Shown: positions 58,518 to 64,000 of the stretch, piece by piece
Layout: the number at the start of each line of letters is the position of its first letter
Position numbering within the stretch: position 1 is the first letter of the stretch
Assembly (NCBI RefSeq): GCF_900111685.1
Contig: NZ_FOHX01000002.1
Span: 431,869-495,868, forward strand
Source of the DNA: Nonomuraea wenchangensis
GTDB lineage: Bacteria > Actinomycetota > Actinomycetes > Streptosporangiales > Streptosporangiaceae
Direction of reading: 5' to 3'
DNA length: 64,000 nt
Made by a program: the position numbers and the translations under genes
The notes under the pieces: model-generated
What the model was told of the DNA's origin: nothing
The model's input: only the letters and a program-made list of their open reading frames with translations
The model's database searches: none

Positions 58518-58539
58518 TAACCTACGGTACCGTAGGTTA
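58518..58539. promoter_or_regulatory. 22-bp perfect palindrome (TetR-type operator)
   Basis: Half-site TAACCTACGGT followed by its exact reverse complement, centred between 58528 and 58529. It overlaps the PBP stop codon and ends 2 nt before the trhA ATG. The CCTACGGTACCGTAGG core is a typical TetR-family site. No tetR gene is nearby. Confidence 0.6.
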
Positions 58540-60069
58540 GAGGCCGTTGAGGAAGCGGACGGCGATGGGCACGGCGGCGCCGCGCCCCGATCCTCCGTGC
58601 CGGACGAACACGCAGAAGGCCAGGTCACCGCGGTATCCGATGAACCACGCGTGCGACCCGCCGTCCGGCGTCTCGGCCGTGCCGGTCTTGCCCGCCACGC
58701 CCGCGGGCAGCCCCATGCCGGACGCCGTGCCGTGGTCCACGACGGCCGCCATCATGGACCTGAGCGCCGGCACGACGCGCTCGTCCATGCGGACGTCCTC
58801 GCTCGTGACGCCGTCCACGCGGCGCACCTGCTCCTTCGACAGCAGCCGGGGCGAGCGCCAGGTGCCGCTCTGCACGGCGGCGGCCAGCGCGGCCATGCAG
58901 AGCGGCGTCGTCACCACCTCGCCCTGGCCGATCACGTCCTCGGCGAAGGTGTCCACGCTCTCCGTCACCGGGACGGTCCCGCAGCTCCCGCCGATCCCGG
59001 TCACCACCTGTCGGCCGAAGCCCCACGCGGCCGCCGTCTCCGCCAGCGCCGCCGAGGTCAGCCGGCTGGTCGCCTGCTCGACGAACGTGGTGTTGCAGGA
59101 GTGGGCGAAGGCGTCGGTGAACGTGACCGTCCCCCGGTCCACCTCGCCGTCGTTGCGGATCGTACGGAAGCCCGGCACGGTGTACGAGCCGGGGCACGGC
59201 ACCTCGGCCAGCGGATCGAGGCCCTGCTGCAGCAGCGCCGCCGCGGTGACCGTCTTGAAGACCGAGCCCGGCGGGAAGACGTCGCGCACGGCGCTGTAGT
59301 TGTCCTTCAGCCGGTCGGCCAGGCCCAGGATCTCGCCGGTGCTGGGCCGGACGACCACGATGGTGGAGTCGTCCACCGCGTCCAGTGCGCGGGCGGCGGC
59401 CGCCTGGACCGAGCGGGAGAGGGTGGTGCGCTCGACGTTCGCCGCCGGCTTCTTGCTGAGCAGCGACCGGTCCGGCTGCCCCGGCGTCTTCAGCAGCAAC
59501 TCCCAGCCGGAGCGCGCCTCGGCGAACTCGGGCTTCAGCGGATCGAGATAGGCGTCGGCGTAGCTGTCGTGCGGGATGCGGTCGCCCTCGCTGGTCACGA
59601 ACTCGGCCGAGGTCGTCTCGATCTCCCCCAGCTCCAGCCGCGCGCCGTCCTTGAGCAGCGGGTGCAGCGTCTCGGGCGTCCACAGGACCTTCCACGCCCG
59701 GTCGCGCACGGCCAGCCGCAGCGTGCCGTCGAACGGCCACGGGCCTAACTCCGCGAGCCGGCGCACGCCCGCGAACGGCACCTCCGCCATCTCCTCGCCC
59801 GTCCGCCGCAGCGGCCCCGGCGTCAGCGCGATCGACTCGACGTGCAGCTCCTCCGACAGCGCCCGGTGGCGGGGCACGAAGTCCGCGGGCGGCTGGTGCA
59901 CCAGCCGCTCCATGCCGAGGACGTCCCCTTTGCTCCAGGCCGCGAAGTAGGCCGCCGCCGTCCCGGCCGCGCTCCCCTTCACCCTTTCCGCCGCGAAGAC
60001 GGCGAACGCGCCCGCGCCGACTATCGCGGTCATCGCGACAACGAGCACAATCAGCCTTCGGCGTCGCAT
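58537..60069 (-). CDS. Class B penicillin-binding protein with NTF2-like N-terminus
   Basis: A 510-aa membrane-anchored transpeptidase. A signal anchor spans residues 5-27 (RLIVLVVAMTAIVGAGAFAV). An NTF2-like MecA_N domain covers about 35-145 (AAAYFAAWSKGDVLGMERLV). The dimerisation region is short. The transpeptidase has SxxK in PPGSVFKTVTAAALL, SxN as SCN in AFAHSCNTTF, and KTG in VAGKTGTAETPDGG. It cross-links peptidoglycan. Domain order resembles MecA/PBP2a-like PBPs, but beta-lactam resistance cannot be inferred. GGGAG precedes ATG 60069. Confidence 0.92.
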   Translation of the reverse strand: MRRRRLIVLVVAMTAIVGAGAFAVFAAERVKGSAAGTAAAYFAAWSKGDVLGMERLVHQPPADFVPRHRALSEELHVESIALTPGPLRRTGEEMAEVPFAGVRRLAELGPWPFDGTLRLAVRDRAWKVLWTPETLHPLLKDGARLELGEIETTSAEFVTSEGDRIPHDSYADAYLDPLKPEFAEARSGWELLLKTPGQPDRSLLSKKPAANVERTTLSRSVQAAAARALDAVDDSTIVVVRPSTGEILGLADRLKDNYSAVRDVFPPGSVFKTVTAAALLQQGLDPLAEVPCPGSYTVPGFRTIRNDGEVDRGTVTFTDAFAHSCNTTFVEQATSRLTSAALAETAAAWGFGRQVVTGIGGSCGTVPVTESVDTFAEDVIGQGEVVTTPLCMAALAAAVQSGTWRSPRLLSKEQVRRVDGVTSEDVRMDERVVPALRSMMAAVVDHGTASGMGLPAGVAGKTGTAETPDGGSHAWFIGYRGDLAFCVFVRHGGSGRGAAVPIAVRFLNGL

Positions 60070-60094
60070 ACGGTTTCTCCCGGGAGGGATCAGC

Positions 60095-60940
60095 GTGACA
60101 CGTGGACAGCGGGAACCGGCGCCTGGGGTCTATCCGGTGACGTTCGGCGAGGTCGAACTTCTCCGGGACCTGGACAGGCAGGACGGCTGGGTGCTGTCCA
60201 AGGATGGCGTACCCCAGTCTTATGTGGATCTCAAAGACCCCACATTTCTGGAATTCGAGTACGTACGTCTCATGGCGGACGTGATCGACCTCCTCGACGA
60301 CGGACCGCTCAGCTGCCTCCACGTCGGCGGCGGCGCCTGCTCGATCCCGCGCTACGTCTCCGCCACCCGCCCCGGCTCGCGCCACATCGTGATCGAGCCC
60401 GACGGTCTCCTCGTCAACCTGGTACGCGAGCAGCTCGACCTGCGTTCGGTGCCGCGGCTGAAGGTGATCGTGGAGGGCGGGCGCACGGGCACCGGCAAGG
60501 TGTGGGACGACACCGCCGACCTGGTGGTGCTGGACGCCTTCACCGGCGCGACCATGCCCATCGAGCTGGCCACCACCGAGTACATGGGCGACCTGGCCCG
60601 CGTCCTGCGCCCGGAGGGCACCCTGCTGGTCAACCTGGCCGACGGCAAGGGGCTCGCCTTCGCCCGGCGCCTGGTCGCGACCGTCACGGAGACGTTCAGG
60701 CACGTGGCGCTGCTGGCCGAGCCCGGCGTCCTGCGGGGGCGGCGCTTCGGCAACCTCATCGTCGCCGCCTCCCGCGCGGAGCTGCCGCTGGACCTGCTGA
60801 CCCGGCGCGCGGCCGGCGGCCTGACCCAGGCCCGGTGCGTCCACGGGGAGGCGCTGACGAACTTCGTCGCCGGCGCGGCCCCCATCAGGGACGGCGACCA
60901 CGTGCTGGCGCCGGTCCCGCCGCCCGCCGTCTTCGGCTGA
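60095..60940 (+). CDS. Spermidine-synthase-like methyltransferase-fold protein
   Basis: A 281-aa Rossmann-fold protein of the polyamine synthase superfamily. It has LHVGGGACSIPRYVSATRPG, HIVIEPDGLLVNLVREQLDL and the catalytic-loop-like DLVVLDAFTGATMP. The N-terminal beta-strands FGEVELLRDLDRQDGWVLSK and PQSYVDLKDPTFLEFEYVRL match the SpeE strand order. Actinobacterial relatives of this size are annotated fused-MFS/spermidine synthase-like with no tested product. GGGAGGG precedes GTG 60095. It is divergent from the PBP gene. Confidence 0.82.
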   Translation: MTRGQREPAPGVYPVTFGEVELLRDLDRQDGWVLSKDGVPQSYVDLKDPTFLEFEYVRLMADVIDLLDDGPLSCLHVGGGACSIPRYVSATRPGSRHIVIEPDGLLVNLVREQLDLRSVPRLKVIVEGGRTGTGKVWDDTADLVVLDAFTGATMPIELATTEYMGDLARVLRPEGTLLVNLADGKGLAFARRLVATVTETFRHVALLAEPGVLRGRRFGNLIVAASRAELPLDLLTRRAAGGLTQARCVHGEALTNFVAGAAPIRDGDHVLAPVPPPAVFG

Positions 60941-60944
60941 GCAC

Positions 60945-61274
60945 TCAGGCGAGCGGGCGCGCGGCAGCGGTCTGCCGCCAGATGAGGCCGTCGCGCAGCA
61001 CCAGCGTGCCGTAGGTCTCGACCCGGTTGCCGCCGACGGTCATCCGGGCCTGGTAGAAGATCACGTCGTCGCTCGTACGGACCGAGACCACCTCGTCCAC
61101 CTGCGGCTTCGCCTCCAGATAGGCGGCGAAGAGGCCCCGGACCTCCGCCGGGCCACTCGCCACCCGGTCGAAGCGGACCACGACCGCCTCCGGGTGGTAT
61201 TGGGCCAGCAGGGCGTCGAGATCGCCGGCGGCGATGGCGGCGAGCTGACGGTCGAACACGTCCTGGGCGGTCAT
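60945..61274 (-). CDS. NTF2-like (SnoaL-type) small protein
   Basis: A 109-aa cone-shaped NTF2-like fold: VFDRQLAAIAAGDLDALLAQ, YHPEAVVVRFDRVASGPAEV, GNRVETYGTLVLRDGLIWRQ. The function is not defined (isomerase or ligand-binding types exist). ATG 61274 overlaps the stop of the LtrA gene (ATGA), so the two are translationally coupled. The stop lies 5 nt from the convergent spermidine-synthase-like gene. Confidence 0.85.
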   Translation of the reverse strand: MTAQDVFDRQLAAIAAGDLDALLAQYHPEAVVVRFDRVASGPAEVRGLFAAYLEAKPQVDEVVSVRTSDDVIFYQARMTVGGNRVETYGTLVLRDGLIWRQTAAARPLA

Positions 61275-62380
61275 GCGGCGGCTCCTTCCACGGGGCCTTC
61301 CACGGGGCGGGGACGGAGGAGGTCGTAACCGACCTGGGCGGCCGCGTACGCGAGGATCAGCGCCAGCGCGGCGGCGGTGGGCAGCGCGGCCGAGGCGAGC
61401 GTGAGCGCCGCGGCGGCCAGGCGCAGCGTGGCGGCGCGACGCCCGCCGGAGCACAGGTGCTGGACGCCGAGCACGGCGAGCACCAGCGCGGCCGGTACGC
61501 CGACCGCCCAGCTCGTCGCGGCCGGATGGGCGATGGCCTGCTCGACGCCGATCGCGTACGCGACCAGGCCGAGCGACAGCGGCAGGTGGGAGTAGACCCA
61601 GACCTGCCCGGCCAGCCGGGTTCGCAGCACCACGGACTCGTCGGTGTGGCCGAAGTAGAGCCACCAGAAGGCCATCGCGATGGCCACCCCGGCGGCGGCG
61701 ACGGCGAGCGTGCCCGGCGTCACCTCGTGGCCCTTGAGCCCGACGGCCACGGACCTGACGGCCTCGCCGAGCACGATGACCACGAACAGGCCGAACCGCT
61801 CGGGCAGGTGCTCGGTCTGCGGCGGCAGCTTCCCCTGGTGGCGGCGGGACAGCAGCGGGGTGCCGAGGTCGACGAGCAGGGCCACGGCCCAGAACGCGTA
61901 ACGCACGGGCGGCTCGACGGCGAGCGAGGCCAGCCAGACGAGCGCGGCGACGGCGAACCCGGCGGCGTAGCGGGTGGTCAGCGGCCTGGCCTCGGGCACG
62001 TGCCGCCCGGCCCGGAGGTAGGCGACGACGAGCAGCAGCCTGGCCGCGACGTAGGCGAGCGCGAACAGCCCCGAGCGCTGCTCGATGTCGCCCACGGCGG
62101 CGGCCATGGCGGCCACGGCGAGGATCTGCGGCAGGGCCAGCAGCCGATGGCTGACGTCGTCGGTGTCGAACCGGTTGGCGTAGAAGACGTAGCCCGCCCA
62201 GGCCCACCAGACCGGCACGAACAGACCGACGTAGACGAGGAGGCGGCCCTCACCGAGCGCGGCGGCCAGCTCGGCCACGGCCACGACGAAGGCGAGGTCG
62301 TAGAGGAGCTCCAGCCAGGTGACGCGGCGGTGCGCGTGCTCGAAGAGCCGTAATCGGGGTGGCTGCCACTGGCTGGTCAC
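61271..62380 (-). CDS. Low temperature requirement protein A (LtrA) family
   Basis: About 369 aa with about 10 helices. LtrA landmarks are RRVTWLELLYDLAFVVAVAE, FVPVWWAWAGYVFYANRFDT and FVVIVLGEAVRSVAVG, followed by AFWWLYFGHTDES. The family may be a transporter; the name comes from a Listeria phenotype. GTG 62380 preceded by GAGAAGG is preferred over ATG 62422. It is coupled to the NTF2-like gene downstream. Confidence 0.88.
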   Translation of the reverse strand: MTSQWQPPRLRLFEHAHRRVTWLELLYDLAFVVAVAELAAALGEGRLLVYVGLFVPVWWAWAGYVFYANRFDTDDVSHRLLALPQILAVAAMAAAVGDIEQRSGLFALAYVAARLLLVVAYLRAGRHVPEARPLTTRYAAGFAVAALVWLASLAVEPPVRYAFWAVALLVDLGTPLLSRRHQGKLPPQTEHLPERFGLFVVIVLGEAVRSVAVGLKGHEVTPGTLAVAAAGVAIAMAFWWLYFGHTDESVVLRTRLAGQVWVYSHLPLSLGLVAYAIGVEQAIAHPAATSWAVGVPAALVLAVLGVQHLCSGGRRAATLRLAAAALTLASAALPTAAALALILAYAAAQVGYDLLRPRPVEGPVEGAAA

Positions 62381-62454
62381 TGCGCTGCCCTTCTCCAGTA
62401 TGTAATTGTGTAAGTGTCGCACCGCGAGAAGCTCGGATGAAACCGGTTTCGCGA

Positions 62455-63027
62455 TCAGCGCAGGGTCAGGCAGGCGACCCGGTCACCGGCGGTGCCGGCC
62501 TGCGGGCCGCTGGTCACGGTGGGCTTGGCGTGGATCACCAGCGAGCCGGGCAGATGGGCGGGGTCGAACGCCCAGCCCTGCTTGGCCGTGGACCGGCCCG
62601 CCCCCTCGGCGTCGGTGGTGAAGTCGAGCCAGACCTCGCTGGCCGGGGTGATCTGACCGGGGTGGTGCTGGTAGTGCGGACCGGCGTCGTCGGGCTTGCC
62701 GCCGCAGGGCTTGGCGTGCAGGTGGGCGCCGTAGTGGTGGCCGGGCAGCAGGCCCTCGGCGACGAGCGAGGTGCGGGTCGCGCCCGCCGACGACTCGACG
62801 GTGACGCTGACCTGGGCCCCCTGGGGGACGAGCGTGCGGTTGTAGGCGATGACGCCGGTGTCGGTGGTCGTGAACTCGCCCGCCGAGGAGAGGTTGACCG
62901 CGCCCGCCTGGGCGGCGCCCGCCGGGGCGGCGGCGCGCTCGTCCGGCCCCGCGGCGTGCATGGGCGGGGGCGAGCCCGCGCAGCCGGCGGCGGCGAGCAG
63001 AACGAGCAGGAACGCGGGCACACGCAT
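62455..63027 (-). CDS. Cu/Zn superoxide dismutase-like lipoprotein
   Basis: A 190-aa exported protein. The signal and lipobox LLAAAGC give Cys16 as the lipidated residue. The SodC domain has copper ligands in YGAHLHAKPCGGKPDD, bridging/zinc His in GPHYQHHPGQI, acidic ligand in WLDFTTDAEG, and the final His in GSLVIHAKPTV. Cys in KPCG and VACLTL should form the conserved disulfide. The active-site Arg near the C-terminus is not evident, so dismutase activity is probable but not certain. GGGGGAG precedes ATG 63027. Confidence 0.82.
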   Translation of the reverse strand: MRVPAFLLVLLAAAGCAGSPPPMHAAGPDERAAAPAGAAQAGAVNLSSAGEFTTTDTGVIAYNRTLVPQGAQVSVTVESSAGATRTSLVAEGLLPGHHYGAHLHAKPCGGKPDDAGPHYQHHPGQITPASEVWLDFTTDAEGAGRSTAKQGWAFDPAHLPGSLVIHAKPTVTSGPQAGTAGDRVACLTLR

Positions 63028-63123
63028 GTGAACTCCCCCAAGGTCCGGAGCCGGCGGCTGCCGAGAGGCCACCCACTCTAACGAGTGACCACGGCACTAC
63101 GGGGAGTATTGGCGAGAAGCCCG

Positions 63124-63399
63124 TCAGGCGCCGTGCTCGGCGGCGATGGCGTCGATGACGGCCGCCAGCGTGAAGTCGAGCTCGGTGAGGCCGCCCTGGT
63201 CGTGCGTGGTGAGCGCCAGGTGCAGGGTGCGCCAGCGGATGTCGATGTCGGGATGGTGGTTGAGCTCCTCGGCCTTGACCGCGATCGCGTCGACGATCCG
63301 GATGGCCGCAGGGAAGTCGGGCGCCTCGACGGTGCGCCGGATCTCCTCGCCCTCGCGCCGCCAGGCGGGAAGGTCCTTGAGCCTGCTCTCGACGTCCAT
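63124..63399 (-). CDS. 4a-hydroxytetrahydrobiopterin dehydratase (pterin carbinolamine dehydratase)
   Basis: A 91-aa PCD/DCoH fold protein. The active-site motif is EELNHHPDIDIRWRTLHLAL followed by THDQGGLTELDF. The length is typical. It recycles pterin cofactor after aromatic amino acid hydroxylation or acts as a side-product scavenger. Start ATG 63399. Confidence 0.93.
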   Translation of the reverse strand: MDVESRLKDLPAWRREGEEIRRTVEAPDFPAAIRIVDAIAVKAEELNHHPDIDIRWRTLHLALTTHDQGGLTELDFTLAAVIDAIAAEHGA

Positions 63400-63464
63400 G
63401 AGGCAACCTTATGGCAGGGCCGGGTCCTTGCCGGGGGGCGCTCCCCCGACGCAGAGTGGGTCAC

Positions 63465-64000
63465 ATGATCGAGGAGTACGCGGACCGCGTCTGGCGCGGC
63501 GAGTCGGACGACAGCATCGTGGACGCGGGCCTGGCCGGCGGCGGCGTCCACCCGATCGCGGGCGGGGTCGGCTGGTGGCAGGGCTTCGGCAACGTGATCG
63601 CCTTCGCGGGCGAGGGCGAGCTCGCGCTCTTCGACACCGGCAGCCCGTTCTCGGCAGGCCGGCTGCACGAGGACGTACGGGCCTGGAGCCGCGCGCCGCT
63701 GACCACCGCGTTCTACTCGCACGGGCACATCGACCACGTCTTCGGGCTGGGGCCGTTCGAGGAGTCGGGGCCGCGCGCCACCGTCTACGCCCACGAGGCC
63801 GTCGGCGACCGCTTCCGGCGCTACGTGCTCACCAACGGCTACAACGCGGTGATCAACCAGCGCCAGTTCCAGGCGGACGACCTGCGCTGGCCGACGGAGT
63901 ACCGCCACCCCGACGTGACCTACCGCGACGCGCTGACCGTGCGGCGGGCCGGGCTGACCTTCGAGCTCACGCACGCCAAGGGCGAGACCGACGACGCCAC
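63465..64000 (+). CDS. Metallo-beta-lactamase-fold hydrolase (3' end off the window)
   Basis: The first 178 codons are present; the gene continues past the right edge. The metal motif is SHGHIDHVFG (HxHxDH), preceded by the MBL opening FGNVIAFAGEGELALFDTGS. The segment RFRRYVLTNGYNAVINQRQF recalls alkyl-sulfatase-like MBL proteins. ATG 63465 follows a CAGAGT by 7 nt, so a leaderless start is possible. Confidence 0.85.
   Translation, partial: MIEEYADRVWRGESDDSIVDAGLAGGGVHPIAGGVGWWQGFGNVIAFAGEGELALFDTGSPFSAGRLHEDVRAWSRAPLTTAFYSHGHIDHVFGLGPFEESGPRATVYAHEAVGDRFRRYVLTNGYNAVINQRQFQADDLRWPTEYRHPDVTYRDALTVRRAGLTFELTHAKGETDDA

Overview
The window is high-GC actinobacterial chromosome. Third codon positions are almost all G or C. 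Many genes start with GTG, several -10 boxes sit 6-8 nt before the start codon (leaderless mRNA), and the gene families are typical actinomycete ones: a SARP/AfsR regulator, DUF1707, DUF2510, non-PASTA Ser/Thr kinases, L-lysine 6-transaminase, oligoribonuclease followed by tRNA-His, and a class B PBP with an NTF2-like N-terminus. A Streptosporangiales-type filamentous actinomycete (Nonomuraea-like) is my best guess, by inference only. I saw no insertion sequence, prophage, integrase or CRISPR array.

Layout. 1-8.7 kb: metG (cut by the left edge), UspA and DUF998 genes, an aldo/keto reductase behind a MerR-type promoter, a MEDS-HATPase anti-sigma-type regulator, a DUF1707 protein, a Rieske oxygenase, an FAD monooxygenase with a divergent TetR gene, and a lipoprotein. 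8.7-17.2 kb: DUF2079 protein, GT4 glycosyltransferase, PIG-L deacetylase, LPG-synthase-like membrane protein, a large SARP-type regulator and a small exported protein. 17.3-24 kb: DedA behind an iron-box-like site, DUF1508, an S11 peptidase, small proteins, a visibly lower-GC gene pair of unknown function (20.4-21.3 kb), SpoU rRNA/tRNA methyltransferase, DUF4184 and a CDF-like protein.

24-40 kb is the most coherent block. A solute-binding/VWA chimera is followed by a membrane-tethered ECF sigma factor. Then comes a tightly overlapping polysaccharide operon: small membrane protein, CelD-type GNAT, two GT2 enzymes, CE4 deacetylase, flippase, and a large polymerase-like membrane protein. DUF418, a uridine-kinase-like protein and a membrane-anchored GH39-like hydrolase follow. 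A second CelD-type GNAT, translationally coupled to a DegT-like protein, lies at 41.9-44.1 kb after an SDR/phosphotransferase pair. No priming glycosyltransferase or chain-length/export machinery is present, so the locus is incomplete within this window.

44-53.1 kb: a MocR regulator divergent from a PNPOx-like protein, then a signalling block of two transmembrane Ser/Thr kinases, a transmembrane pseudokinase that appears to share an Ig-like extracellular domain with the first kinase, and a DUF2510 membrane protein. 53.1-64 kb: orn, tRNA-His with a strong terminator, a stand-alone LuxR HTH protein, an XRE-PPOX fusion, NDH-2, L-lysine 6-transaminase, a hemolysin III/TrhA protein behind a 22-bp perfect palindrome, a class B PBP, a spermidine-synthase-like protein, an LtrA/NTF2 pair, a SodC-like lipoprotein, pterin carbinolamine dehydratase, and a metallo-beta-lactamase-fold gene cut by the right edge.
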